From Shewanella pealeana ATCC 700345 (GTDB taxonomy: Bacteria; Pseudomonadota; Gammaproteobacteria; Enterobacterales; Shewanellaceae), in contig NC_009901.1 in assembly GCF_000018285.1 (NCBI RefSeq), positions 2,355,001 to 2,419,000 on the forward strand: a stretch of 64,000 nt of DNA, given 5' to 3'. The notes beneath the pieces are model-generated. The model saw nothing but the letters and a program-made list of their open reading frames with translations, was not told where the DNA came from and made no database searches. Each line of letters starts with the position of its first letter. Positions within the stretch are counted from its first letter, which is position 1. The position numbers and the translations under genes are program-made. Of this stretch, positions 38,534 to 47,107 are shown one piece after another.

Positions 38534-38562
38534 AAAAAGCCCAGATCTGCATCTGGGCTTTT
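38534..38562 (+). terminator. Terminator after hda
   Basis: AAAAGCCCAGAT/ATCTGGGCTTTT with loop CTGC. Confidence 0.85.
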
Positions 38563-38575
38563 ACGTTTCTATAAT

Positions 38576-38596
38576 TGTCCCGTCCTGAGATAAGTT
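38576..38596. mobile_element. Solo IS3-family terminal repeat
   Basis: 21 bases are identical to the left end of the IS at 46683. No other part of the IS and no opposite end are found near it. It lies between the hda terminator and the HExxH lipoprotein gene. Confidence 0.7.
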
Positions 38597-38608
38597 AGCG
38601 AAAGTGAC

Positions 38609-40546
38609 TTAATCTACGGGTTTAACATGTCTATCACCACTTAAGCGGATCTCTGGAGTAAAAGTAGCGCTAGCTGAGGTTCGATTCAATTGTGATTGGG
38701 TCGACGGGGACAACATTAAGTTTTCAGACCAAGACAGCCCTTGTTTCATTGCTATAGGTTCTGGTAAGCCATTGACTAGCGCAGCGCCGTTAAGCTCTGG
38801 CATCATCTGGTTGATGACAAATGCGGCTCGACTCTCTAAACTAGCATCGCCAATACGGCCCCGTTGTCCCCAGTCCACGTTAATAGTGCTACCAGTTGGG
38901 TTTTCAGGTTTATCGGTAACCGCGACATCCCGTTGAATTGAATATCTGTGACTCATCAAGGCTTCTTCAAATAACATTGCAGCATCTTCTCGTGTCGTGG
39001 AGTAGGCATAATAGTCCGAGGCTCGATCAGGAGAAAAGAAACTACTGATATCGGCGGCATTGTATGCCTTTTGGGTTCCATTAGCCGTCGCACCTTTAAA
39101 ACTAACCTCTGCTAAATTAGCCATTTCCTGACTATTTAATGGGTAGGAAGCCGTAAGTTGATCGGAAACGAGCTGTTTGGCATCGCTGCGACGAAAATAG
39201 TCATCGAGTAGAGTGGGGCCTGATAAGCTTGTGTGTACGCTCCTTGGGAAAAAGTCATTTGCGTGTGCCAGTTCATGATAGAGAAGTGAGGCTAAGTCAG
39301 GCATCATTTCCTCTGCTGTTCGATCTGCACGTACACTTCTTGGTACAACATAGGAAGTGTAATTATTGTCCTTTACATATCGCCAAGGCATTAAGAAGTT
39401 TAAATCATTACCAAAACTACTGCGGTAATCAGGTGCTTCATTTATGGTGTCACGCTCTTCAGCAAGTAACCAAAGATCATTCGGATCTAAGTAAATAGCG
39501 CCTGTCACAACCCAGTAAAATGAGGGACGTACATCATAGCTAATTACAATGGCAGTGACAGACTGTAAAAGGGTGGCAAAATCGCTGTTTGGATCTAAAT
39601 TCTCAAGGAAGTATTCGAAATTCTCTCCCATCCAATGATGAGAGACTAAGAGTCTGTCTAATATCGCCTGCTTGTTTATCCCCCCCAACTGACCGATTAG
39701 CGGCAGACGGGATATAGTGCAACTTTGTTGAAGTTGATTGGAATAGACACATGGCTGTAAGTCATCTTTGTAGGGCGAACTGAGGTTATAGGCAAAGGTT
39801 TTAGCCACTCTTTCATCAAAATATTGTGAAGTGATGCTACCTTCTTTTGTGATGAGTAGATGTACATCATCTGTCACGGATTGACCGTTAATAACCGCAG
39901 AAACCCTGAGGGTGGATAGCGTGTCTTCATCGACATTAGGCGCGGTGAATAACGCTTTCTCTGGGGCACTTATGTCAACATTAAGAGCTGGGCCGCCAGC
40001 AATACACCAGCTTATCTGTGAAAGGGGGTTAGTTTCTGGTGTGTCGACTCTAAAGCTAACCGAGTTGCCTTCTGTTACCTGATGATCCACACGTGTAGAA
40101 ACTTGAACATCACTACCAGCCTCAACATTTATTTCAATTGATTGTGTAAAAGATGACTGCCTGCCCACAGCTGTCACTTCGAATTTGTAGCTTCCTGTAT
40201 CGTGTGCTGTAAATGCTAAAACAGGGCTTTTGCTGCTTTTTAAAATGAGCTTTGAACCAGCAGTCTGAGTCCAGTTAAATTGATATTCAGTGACATGCTT
40301 TCCTTGGAGTGTTGCAATGATTGCAGCGGGCTGACCGGATTTATAGTTAGGTTCAGTAAGAAACACAAGGCCAGAAGTGGTTGTGGTTTGATCAAGCTGG
40401 AATTGTGTGTCACAGCGGACTAAACCATCAGGTACAACTGGTGGAGGAGTGATGTCACCAGGGCTTTCAGTCGAGCTGTCACTACTACCACCGCATGCAG
40501 TAAGCCCCATTGCACTAATCAATATGCAGCATAAGGAACGCTTCAT
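38609..40546 (-). CDS. Uncharacterised lipoprotein with HExxH metalloprotease motif
   Basis: A 645-residue protein with lipoprotein signal MKRSLCCILISAMGLTACGG (lipobox LTAC) and a Ser/Pro linker. Two Ig/PKD-like beta domains fill about 45-235 (for example AFTAHDTGSYKFEVTAVG). The C-terminal part has LLYHELAHANDFF, an HExxH zinc motif at residues 424-428. The segment EDAAMLFEEALMSH (about 520-533) could give a third ligand. This points to a surface or periplasmic zinc metallopeptidase, but I do not recognise the family. A duplicate Cys-containing segment near 268-280 may form a disulfide. Confidence 0.75.
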   Translation of the reverse strand: MKRSLCCILISAMGLTACGGSSDSSTESPGDITPPPVVPDGLVRCDTQFQLDQTTTTSGLVFLTEPNYKSGQPAAIIATLQGKHVTEYQFNWTQTAGSKLILKSSKSPVLAFTAHDTGSYKFEVTAVGRQSSFTQSIEINVEAGSDVQVSTRVDHQVTEGNSVSFRVDTPETNPLSQISWCIAGGPALNVDISAPEKALFTAPNVDEDTLSTLRVSAVINGQSVTDDVHLLITKEGSITSQYFDERVAKTFAYNLSSPYKDDLQPCVYSNQLQQSCTISRLPLIGQLGGINKQAILDRLLVSHHWMGENFEYFLENLDPNSDFATLLQSVTAIVISYDVRPSFYWVVTGAIYLDPNDLWLLAEERDTINEAPDYRSSFGNDLNFLMPWRYVKDNNYTSYVVPRSVRADRTAEEMMPDLASLLYHELAHANDFFPRSVHTSLSGPTLLDDYFRRSDAKQLVSDQLTASYPLNSQEMANLAEVSFKGATANGTQKAYNAADISSFFSPDRASDYYAYSTTREDAAMLFEEALMSHRYSIQRDVAVTDKPENPTGSTINVDWGQRGRIGDASLESRAAFVINQMMPELNGAALVNGLPEPIAMKQGLSWSENLMLSPSTQSQLNRTSASATFTPEIRLSGDRHVKPVD

Positions 40547-40718
40547 AGAATTATCCTTCGTTATTATATTTTTATACTCTGATGAATCAATATATCACGA
40601 GATTTGTTGCGTAAACAAAGGGAAGTTTAACGAGGTGTTGCAGCTTTGTTTGGGGTGTAAGTAACCGGAGGGGGGGGAAGAGTGAAGGCGGCTTATGCGA
40701 CGTCTTCACTCTAGATGA

Positions 40719-41102
40719 TTAGCTTTTCTTTTTCTTTAAACCTAGCCCAAGTTCTCGGCCCCGGATCCGAGCATAAAAAGGGAAGCCAACCAGTAAACTT
40801 GCAATGAGTAATGACTCAACTACAGCAAATAATGTGTCAGTTTCTGTTACATAAACCAGGGTGAGGGCATGCAACATATAAAGACATAGGATAAAACTGG
40901 CCCAAGCAAAAGTGTACGGTTTGCCAGTGATAATGCCTTTGAGAGGAAGAAGTAGCGGCACAAGCCAAAGCAGGCTAAATAGCATCGAATATTCGCCAGT
41001 TAATCCTTGGCGTATGAACCATGCCCCTAACAACATGACCAATGCCACATAACCCGTGCGGCACAGCTTAAATAGGGTAGTCGAGTTCATGATTTGACTC
41101 AC
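40719..41102 (-). CDS. DUF2069 membrane protein
   Basis: 127 residues with four hydrophobic segments (about 15-32, 38-54, 64-82 and 88-106) and a basic tail (LKKKKS). It matches the DUF2069 family, small inner-membrane proteins of unknown function found next to the arsC-like gene. The start used is GTG at 41102, touching the arsC stop; an ATG at 41090 is an alternative. Co-transcribed with the arsC-like gene. Confidence 0.8.
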   Translation of the reverse strand: MSQIMNSTTLFKLCRTGYVALVMLLGAWFIRQGLTGEYSMLFSLLWLVPLLLPLKGIITGKPYTFAWASFILCLYMLHALTLVYVTETDTLFAVVESLLIASLLVGFPFYARIRGRELGLGLKKKKS

Positions 41103-41453
41103 TTATAAAATAGAGAGAACATTTTCTGGTGGTCGCCCGATTGCGGCTCTATTATTTGCTAACACAATAGGACGTTCAATAAGCTTTGGTGTATCGATCA
41201 TAGCCTGAATTAACTGCTCGTCAGTTAAAGTGGTATCACTTAAGCCTAACTCTTTATACTCAGCCTCTTTAATGCGCATTATTTCTCTTGGTGCGAGCTT
41301 CAACTTGGTTAAAATATCAGTGATATCACCTTTTGAAATTGGCGTCTTCAAATATTCAACGATATGAATATTACAGTTTCTTTCTTCTAATAAGGCCAAG
41401 GTTTGGCGGCTTTTTGAACATCTTGGATTGTGATAAATAGTAGCGCTTGTCAT
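41103..41453 (-). CDS. ArsC-like reductase (YfgD type)
   Basis: A glutaredoxin-fold ArsC family protein of 116 residues starting MTSATIYHNPRCSKSRQTL; the ATG at 41453 is preferred over an upstream TTG. The catalytic cysteine is in NPRCSKSR and the C-terminal arginine motif in LIERPIVLANNRAAIGRPPE. The family includes genuine arsenate reductases. The yfgD-like neighbourhood (bepA upstream) makes arsenate specificity uncertain. No ars operon genes are present. Confidence 0.88.
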   Translation of the reverse strand: MTSATIYHNPRCSKSRQTLALLEERNCNIHIVEYLKTPISKGDITDILTKLKLAPREIMRIKEAEYKELGLSDTTLTDEQLIQAMIDTPKLIERPIVLANNRAAIGRPPENVLSIL

Positions 41454-41526
41454 ATTCAATTTATTGTTATTAAAAGTTGTGACTATGATACTTTATTTTG
41501 TGATCATAGTCACAATGAAACTGATG

Positions 41527-42987
41527 TTATTGTAATTGCTCTAGCGCGCGATCCGCTTGTCTAAACTGCCTGATCCGTGCCTCGATTCTTGCTAACTGTA
41601 ATGGGTCATCTTTAGATTCACGATAAGCGAAGTTTAATTGATCGATAGCCGTCTTATAATCAGCAATCAACGCCAGTGACTCGGCCTTAACAAAGTACTC
41701 CATCGCCTTATTACCATTCTTTTTATATGCTTCATTTAATAAGAAATAGGGTAATTGGTTTTGCTTATCGAGAAAGATAAGGTCCTCAAGCAGAGGAATG
41801 GCTTTGCTTATCTGATCATCTTCTATGTAGACATTGGCAAGGTTGGTATTGACCACTTGAGATGTGGGCTTCAATTGTTTTTGAGTTAATAACAGCTCAA
41901 TAGCTTCTTTCTGAGCGCCTCTTTGGCTGAGGAGATCAGTTTTAGTATCGATAAAAAACAGGTTATTAGGGCTCTTGGCTAATAGTTCATCGATAATCTT
42001 TTCAGATTCGGCGTATTTCTTTAATCTAAATAGCGCTAAAGCCTTGCCATACTCTGCAGCACTCTTAAATGCATAGCGGTGATGTTTGAGTTGCTTATCG
42101 AAAATAGAAAGTGCTGCCTGTTCACTGTAACCAGAAAATCTTACTTGAATTCGAGCCTTAGCAAGCTGGAAGTTTAGATTATCGGGTATTTGTCGGTGTG
42201 GATATTGTTCGGCGCGAATTCGAGCCTCTGATATACGTGACTCGGGCAATGGATGCGTTAACAGCATTTGTGGCGGTTTAGTCGTAAATCGGTATCGAGT
42301 CGCCAGCTTACCAAAAAAGTCTGCAGCACCATTGGGATCAAACCCTGCATCAACCATGACTTGCATGCCGATACGATCAGCTTCTTTTTCATGAAGGCGG
42401 GTGTAGTTAATCTTAGACTGAGTCGCTAATGCCTGAGTCGTAGCTAATGCTGCCATGCCAGCTTGGGGAGAGGCAATGGTTAACAGAATAGCTCCTAACA
42501 TACCTGCAATCGTTGCTGGAGAGGTTTTTTGTTGCGCTTCTATAGAGCGCGCTAAGTGACGCTGGGTAACGTGGGTGATTTCGTGACCGATAACCGAGGC
42601 AAGCTCACTCTCTGTGTCAGCATTTAGAAATAACCCCGTATGCACGCCAACATGTCCGCCAAAGAATGCAAACGCGTTAATTTCATCATTTCTTAATAAG
42701 AAAAAGTAAAAAGGGGTTTTTACACCTGTAGCATGGGCAACAAGTTTATTACCTAATTCAGTAAGGTATTGATTTAAAACTGGGTCGTTGAGCATAGGGG
42801 CTGAGCCACGGATCACCCGCATATAGGCATCACCTACTTCAGTTTCTTTTTCTAAACTGAATGTATTAACAGCAGCAGTACCTAAGTCAGGTAAATCGTT
42901 ATTGGCATAAGTAACAGCAGAGCTAGTGCATAAAATAAAAGACAGGGCTCCAGCGATAACGGATTTTGAAAAAGTTAATTTACTCAA
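41527..42987 (-). CDS. bepA: Beta-barrel assembly-enhancing protease BepA
   Basis: A 486-residue periplasmic M48 metalloprotease with a signal peptide (cleavage near TYA-NN). The HExxH motif is at residues 135-139 (VIGHEITHVTQRH), with a further zinc-ligand glutamate region around RLHEKEADRIG. A TPR-rich C-terminal half (about 300-486) binds the BAM complex. In E. coli BepA helps LptD maturation and degrades stalled outer-membrane proteins. Length fits E. coli BepA (487). Confidence 0.95.
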   Translation of the reverse strand: MSKLTFSKSVIAGALSFILCTSSAVTYANNDLPDLGTAAVNTFSLEKETEVGDAYMRVIRGSAPMLNDPVLNQYLTELGNKLVAHATGVKTPFYFFLLRNDEINAFAFFGGHVGVHTGLFLNADTESELASVIGHEITHVTQRHLARSIEAQQKTSPATIAGMLGAILLTIASPQAGMAALATTQALATQSKINYTRLHEKEADRIGMQVMVDAGFDPNGAADFFGKLATRYRFTTKPPQMLLTHPLPESRISEARIRAEQYPHRQIPDNLNFQLAKARIQVRFSGYSEQAALSIFDKQLKHHRYAFKSAAEYGKALALFRLKKYAESEKIIDELLAKSPNNLFFIDTKTDLLSQRGAQKEAIELLLTQKQLKPTSQVVNTNLANVYIEDDQISKAIPLLEDLIFLDKQNQLPYFLLNEAYKKNGNKAMEYFVKAESLALIADYKTAIDQLNFAYRESKDDPLQLARIEARIRQFRQADRALEQLQ

Positions 42988-43098
42988 GCGGATCCTTAAA
43001 TTGGGCTATGCTTCTGTTATTGTCAAACCATAATGCTTACTTGTGGTTTGCGTTGCTTATTAGGATAATAGCCTTAGATTAGTTATAGCAAGTTCATT

Positions 43099-43314
43099 AT
43101 GATTATTATTGATTTAACACAATATCGTTGTCCGTTACCCTTGGTTAAAGTCAAGCTTGCACTCAAGCAACTGGCAATAGGTGAATGCATTCGTGTTGTA
43201 TTATCAGACCGCGGTTCTAGGCAAGATGTTCCCCGTTATTTGAAAAAAGCGGGTTTTTGTCATGCAGTGGTTGAAGATAGTGACACCATCTTGTCGATAA
43301 CAGTGACTAAGTAA
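43099..43314 (+). CDS. TusA-like sulfurtransferase
   Basis: A 71-residue TusA/SirA-like domain with the active cysteine in YRCPLPLVKVKLAL (Cys11) and VVLSDRGSRQDVPRYLKKAG. Such proteins pass persulfide sulfur between partners. It lies between bepA and perM; canonical TusA with a role in tRNA thiolation is usually encoded elsewhere, so this is a paralogue of unknown partner. Confidence 0.85.
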   Translation: MIIIDLTQYRCPLPLVKVKLALKQLAIGECIRVVLSDRGSRQDVPRYLKKAGFCHAVVEDSDTILSITVTK

Positions 43315-43404
43315 AAGAAACTTTATACAGTTTTACAGTGAGTGAAATATTATTTTAATGATGGCTGCAAAGGATTAAAACGGTCGTCGAGCTAGGGAGT
43401 ATGA

Positions 43405-44514
43405 ATGTTATCTGTTTTAAGCCGTTGGTATAAAGACCGTTTTAGTGATCCGCAAGCTGTAACCTTAATGCTTATCTTAATGGGCTTTGCCCTCGCAATC
43501 TACTTTGCTGGTGGCTTATTAGCACCTCTATTGATTGCACTTGTACTGGCATTTTTATTGGAATGGCCCGTAGCCCAAATGGCTCGAATAGGCATCAACC
43601 GCACCACTGCCGCTTCATTAGTTCTTGTACTGTTTATCGGTTTAATGCTGTTAATTAGTTTTGGCCTCGTACCGAGTGTTTGGCGTCAAGGAGTGAGCTT
43701 GATGGCCGATTTGCCGAGTATGATCGACAAAGGGCTCCATACCGCTCAACTTTATATTAATAAATATCCCCAGTTTGTGAATCCAAGTCAGCTAGATACC
43801 ATGGTTGCGGAGCTTAAGAAGATGTTAGATACCCAACATCTACTCGATATTGGTAAACAGCTCTTAGGATATTCAGCCTCATTATTGGTGCTGATGGTCT
43901 ACGTGATTCTAATCCCCTTGCTAGTTTTCTTCTTTTTAAAAGATAAAGATGAATTGATTAAAGGCAGTAAGCGTTTCTTTCCCACTAACAGAGATTTAGC
44001 TCGTAAAGTATGGAATGAGATGCACCAACAGATCTTTAATTACATCCGAGGCAAAATAATCGAGATAGTTATCATAGGTGTGGCCAGCTATATTTTCTTT
44101 GCCTTGATGGACTTGCGCTATGCAGCCTTGTTGGGAGTGTTAACCGGATTGTCTGTGTTAATCCCCTATGTCGGTGCCACACTTGTGACACTCCCTATCG
44201 CACTCGTGGCATTTGTTCAGTGGGGCTTTAGTCCTGAATTTGGTTACCTTATGGTGGGGTACGGCATCATCCAAGCATTAGATGGTAATGTGCTAGTGCC
44301 ACTTCTATTCTCCGATGCGGTCGATTTGCACCCTGTATTCATTATTGCCGCAGTGCTGATATTTGGCGGGTTATGGGGGGTATGGGGAGTCTTTTTTGCG
44401 ATTCCATTAGCCTCATTAGTTAAGGCCGTTATTAATGCCTGGCCGGTACCCAATAATCCAGATGAACAGAAAATTGAAGCATCAGACAATAAAGCGTTAC
44501 CCGAAGTGAAATAG
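43405..44514 (+). CDS. perM: AI-2E family transporter PerM
   Basis: A 369-residue inner-membrane protein with about eight membrane segments, of the family that includes E. coli PerM (353) and TqsA. Conserved segments include the LAPLLIALVLAFLLEWP region and GLSVLIPYVGATLVTLP. Substrate unknown; the family name does not prove autoinducer transport. It follows the tusA-like gene and ends in a strong terminator. Confidence 0.9.
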   Translation: MLSVLSRWYKDRFSDPQAVTLMLILMGFALAIYFAGGLLAPLLIALVLAFLLEWPVAQMARIGINRTTAASLVLVLFIGLMLLISFGLVPSVWRQGVSLMADLPSMIDKGLHTAQLYINKYPQFVNPSQLDTMVAELKKMLDTQHLLDIGKQLLGYSASLLVLMVYVILIPLLVFFFLKDKDELIKGSKRFFPTNRDLARKVWNEMHQQIFNYIRGKIIEIVIIGVASYIFFALMDLRYAALLGVLTGLSVLIPYVGATLVTLPIALVAFVQWGFSPEFGYLMVGYGIIQALDGNVLVPLLFSDAVDLHPVFIIAAVLIFGGLWGVWGVFFAIPLASLVKAVINAWPVPNNPDEQKIEASDNKALPEVK

Positions 44515-44532
44515 ACTAGTTTCACTCAGTAG

Positions 44533-44560
44533 AAAGGGGCTAGTGCCCCCTTTTTATTTT
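44533..44560 (+). terminator. Terminator after perM
   Basis: AAAGGGGC/GCCCCCTTTTT with loop TAGT, then T-rich sequence. Confidence 0.85.
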
Positions 44561-44561
44561 T

Positions 44562-44587
44562 AGCCCTAAACCACCTACTTCAGTAGG
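44562..44587. repeat. Post-terminator palindromic repeat, copy 1
   Basis: AGCCCTAAACCAC followed by CTACTTCAGTAGG. The 13-base head also occurs at 51287, again directly after a terminator, and a tail-like copy lies at 44970 (GCCACCTTCTTCAG). Confidence 0.6.
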
Positions 44588-44645
44588 GGCCGTTATCATC
44601 AATTAGGCTCTGCCTGAAGTACGTTCAATGGCATTGCGGAGTAAG

Positions 44646-44757
44646 GCAATGTTTAACGACTTATAAGCACGCCGACTTTTGTTTGAAAAGAAAGTGTCCA
44701 TGGAGGCGAGCTTAGCATCCATGCGATACACGGCTTATAAGTTCATTTAAACATAGC
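44646..44757. repeat. Long inverted-repeat structure 1 (three-way junction)
   Basis: The outer arms 44646-44668 and 44733-44757 pair over about 19 positions, including CTTATAAGC/GCTTATAAG and TGTTTAA/TTAAACA. Inside are two hairpins: CTTTT/AAAAG (44676-44690), and GTGT-N-CATGGA with TCCATG-NNN-ATACAC pairing (44694-44731). No ORF is present. It could be a structured RNA, a MITE or a non-coding repeat. Confidence 0.6.
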
Positions 44758-44807
44758 TTATTAACTCAAGTGATACGTGAGCTTTGCTAATGGTGCGATA
44801 CAAGCTT

Positions 44808-44878
44808 CTAAATCAGGGCTACAAATGTTCCCTACATTTGTTGGCATTTCCGCCAATCCATGGCAGTCAGTGATTTAG
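44808..44878. repeat. Inverted-repeat structure 2 (three-way junction)
   Basis: The outer pair CTAAATCA/TGATTTAG encloses ACAAATG/CATTTGT (44821-44841) and TGGC/GCCA (44842-44855). It is a second compact three-way-junction shape 51 bases after the first. Confidence 0.55.
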
Positions 44879-45009
44879 TAGAGCCTATAGGGATATATTT
44901 ACGGCGTCTTGTTAACGCACGGTAGGAAAGCTCCCTTTTAGGGAGTCTATTTTGTAACACATGGGCAAAGCCACCTTCTTCAGAATTTTAATCCTTACCC
45001 CAGAGCGAC

Positions 45010-45900
45010 CTAGGGGAATAACTGCTCCTTGGCGCTCATAGCTAAAGCTCGGTAAATAATGCTGGTTTGTTTGGCCTTAATGTTCCAGTGTTGCCAATAC
45101 AATGGTACTTGCATTCTTTTGTGAGGAAAGATTTCTACTAATTCGCCTGAATCTAACAATGGCTTGGCCTGCAAATGTGCGACTAACCCATAGCCTAATC
45201 CCATCTTAATGGCTTCAAGAAAACTTTCGGAAGAGGGGATTTTATGTTCACGCCAACTCTTGTCATTAATGTCAAAATAGAAACTAAGGAACTTATCATG
45301 CAGCTTGTCTTTAGTTGAGAACACCACTGCTGGCGCATGAGAAATGTCATCTAAGGGCACGTCAGAGCTAAAATATTGCTCAATAAAGCTAGGCGTCGCT
45401 ACACATTGATATTCAATATTACCGAGGAACTCACTGCTACAGCCCGACAGCGCCAGTTGTGTGGTCGTAACACAGCCAACAGCTTCGCCATTTTTGAGTA
45501 GATGGTGGGTATAAGCCTCATCATCGACAACCAGTTCTAGCAGCCACTTATGCTGCTTAAATGTCTGAGTTAATGCTGGTAGAAACCAGGTAGCTAGGCT
45601 ATCCGCATTGACTGCAATCTTAACAATGGTAGGAAGGGAGGGATCATCTACGTCCATTTCAGAGCGAAGTTCGCTTTCAAGTAATTGCACTTGTGCATAA
45701 TGTCTGAGAAGCCGTTTACCCGTTTCAGTGGCTCTGACAGGGTTTGATCTCACCAATAGCGCCTGACCAACCTTATCTTCTAGTTGCTTGATCCTTTGAG
45801 AAACCGCAGATTGACTGATATACAGATGTTGAGCTGCCTTATCAAATCCTCCTTGAGACACGACAATGGATAGTGCTTTGAGGTGGGCGTAGTCAAACAT
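45010..45900 (-). CDS. argP: LysR-type regulator ArgP
   Basis: A 296-residue LysR-type activator. The winged helix-turn-helix is at 1-60 (GGFDKAAQHLYISQSAVSQRIKQLEDKVGQALL), and the effector domain follows. Sequence and position divergent to the arginine exporter gene argO identify it as ArgP. In E. coli ArgP activates argO with arginine and senses lysine. The shared 128-bp intergenic region contains an ATAAG-N5-CTTAT dyad. Confidence 0.93.
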   Translation of the reverse strand: MFDYAHLKALSIVVSQGGFDKAAQHLYISQSAVSQRIKQLEDKVGQALLVRSNPVRATETGKRLLRHYAQVQLLESELRSEMDVDDPSLPTIVKIAVNADSLATWFLPALTQTFKQHKWLLELVVDDEAYTHHLLKNGEAVGCVTTTQLALSGCSSEFLGNIEYQCVATPSFIEQYFSSDVPLDDISHAPAVVFSTKDKLHDKFLSFYFDINDKSWREHKIPSSESFLEAIKMGLGYGLVAHLQAKPLLDSGELVEIFPHKRMQVPLYWQHWNIKAKQTSIIYRALAMSAKEQLFP

Positions 45901-45929
45901 CTTTGCTCCTAGTTATAAAAATATGTGAG

Positions 45930-45944
45930 ATAAGCTTTACTTAT
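45930..45944. promoter_or_regulatory. Putative ArgP (LysR-type) binding dyad
   Basis: ATAAGCTTTACTTAT is a 5-5-5 dyad with the T-N11-A form of LysR-type sites. It lies in the argP-argO divergent promoter region. Confidence 0.5.
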
Positions 45945-46028
45945 ACATTATTAGATTTATTAGTTGTACTTATTTTTGGCTGCCGACTATGCTTGCGCCA
46001 TCGAAATTAAGCTCGTTTTGAGGCAAAC

Positions 46029-46643
46029 ATGCAAACAGCATTTATTCAAGGTATGGGAATAGGCGGAAGCCTAATTATGGCAGTGGGTGCACAAAATGCA
46101 TTTGTTTTAAAACAAGGGCTTAGGCGGTCTCATTCTTTGCCTATTGCAGCTATTTGTTCATTTATCGATGCGATTATGATAACCGCTGGTGTTGCAGGGT
46201 TAGGTCATCTAATTTTAGCCTTTCCATTGATTAAAGATATCGCCAGTATTGGCGGAGCGCTTTTTCTGATTATTTACGGTTACGGAGCGCTAAAGTCTTC
46301 ATTTAGCGAATCGAGAATGGAAAGTGAGGAAGCGCTGGCGGCTGATAGTTTAAAGAAGGCTGTGTTAACTACTTTGGCAATTAGTTTGTTAAACCCTCAT
46401 CTCTATCTGGATACCGTGGTTCTACTCGGTAGCATTAGCGTACAGTTTGAAGGAACAGAAAAGCAATGGTTTGGAGCTGGTGCAGTATTGGCTTCTTTCG
46501 TTTGGTTTTTTAGTTTAAGTCTAGGCGCAAAATATTTAAGCCCTGTCTTTAAAAAGCCAAAGGCTTGGTGTTACTTAGATAGATTTATTTGTATCACCAT
46601 GTGGTCAATCGCTGCAGCGTTAATCTATCCATATGTTGGATAA
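46029..46643 (+). CDS. argO: Arginine exporter, LysE family
   Basis: A 204-residue LysE/ArgO-type exporter with about six membrane segments. It starts MQTAFIQGMGIGGSLIMAVGAQNAFVLKQG, which contains the conserved GAQNAFVL. SLLNPHLYLDTVVLLGS is the second family hallmark. Divergent from argP. The stop is immediately followed by a terminator that probably also served bcp before IS insertion. Confidence 0.93.
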   Translation: MQTAFIQGMGIGGSLIMAVGAQNAFVLKQGLRRSHSLPIAAICSFIDAIMITAGVAGLGHLILAFPLIKDIASIGGALFLIIYGYGALKSSFSESRMESEEALAADSLKKAVLTTLAISLLNPHLYLDTVVLLGSISVQFEGTEKQWFGAGAVLASFVWFFSLSLGAKYLSPVFKKPKAWCYLDRFICITMWSIAAALIYPYVG

Positions 46644-46670
46644 AAAAAGGAGCCAATTGGCTCCTTTTTT
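46643..46670. terminator. Bidirectional terminator of argO (formerly also bcp)
   Basis: AAAAAAGGAGCC/GGCTCCTTTTTT with loop AATT is symmetric. An IS now separates it from the bcp gene. Confidence 0.88.
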
Positions 46671-46723
46671 CGATCAAGGTTATGTCCCGTCCTGAGATAA
46701 GTTGACACATTGGAGACTTATCT

Positions 46724-47107
46724 ATGAAACCTTCAGGTTCTATCAGCAATAAACGTACTCAGCGTGATTACACATTAGGCTTTAAATTAGCCGTCGTCAG
46801 CCAAGTAGAAAAAGGCGAGCTGACCTATAAGCAAGCTCAAGACCACTATGGTATCCAAGGAAGAAGTACCGTCCTTACATGGTTACGAAAGCATGGTAGA
46901 TTAGACTGGTCCCAGCCTATTGAGCACTCTCCTATGTCTAAATCTAAAGAAACGCCAGCCCAGAAAATTAAGCGATTGGAGAAGCAAGTCTCTAATCTAG
47001 AAATGAAAAACATGATTTATGGCGATATGGTCGAGTTGCTTAAAAACGAATACGGCATCGATTTAGAAAAAAAGTACTTAGCCGAACGCTCTGGTTCGCC
47101 AAAGTAA
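46724..47107 (+). CDS. IS3-family transposase OrfA
   Basis: 127 residues with an N-terminal helix-turn-helix (FKLAVVSQVEKGELTYKQAQDHYGI) and a leucine-zipper-like coiled coil (QKIKRLEKQVSNLEMKNMIYG is split here by position 83-104), as in IS3 OrfA. Near the end, heptamer A-AAA-AAG at 47068-47074 is the classical -1 slippage site that gives the fused OrfAB transposase. Its own translation stops at 47107. Confidence 0.92.
   Translation: MKPSGSISNKRTQRDYTLGFKLAVVSQVEKGELTYKQAQDHYGIQGRSTVLTWLRKHGRLDWSQPIEHSPMSKSKETPAQKIKRLEKQVSNLEMKNMIYGDMVELLKNEYGIDLEKKYLAERSGSPK

Larger units (their letters stand above)
44515..45009. other. Gene-free region between perM and argP
   Basis: 495 bp between convergent genes. 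It holds the perM terminator, copies of the palindromic repeat at both ends, the two junction structures, and a CTCCC/GGGAG hairpin at 44931-44945. No protein-coding frame is convincing. Confidence 0.7.

Noticed and set aside
44646..44760. An integron attC site in the perM-argP spacer
   Set aside because: The GTTTAAC box is present, but a matching GTTRRRY partner and cassette ORF are missing.
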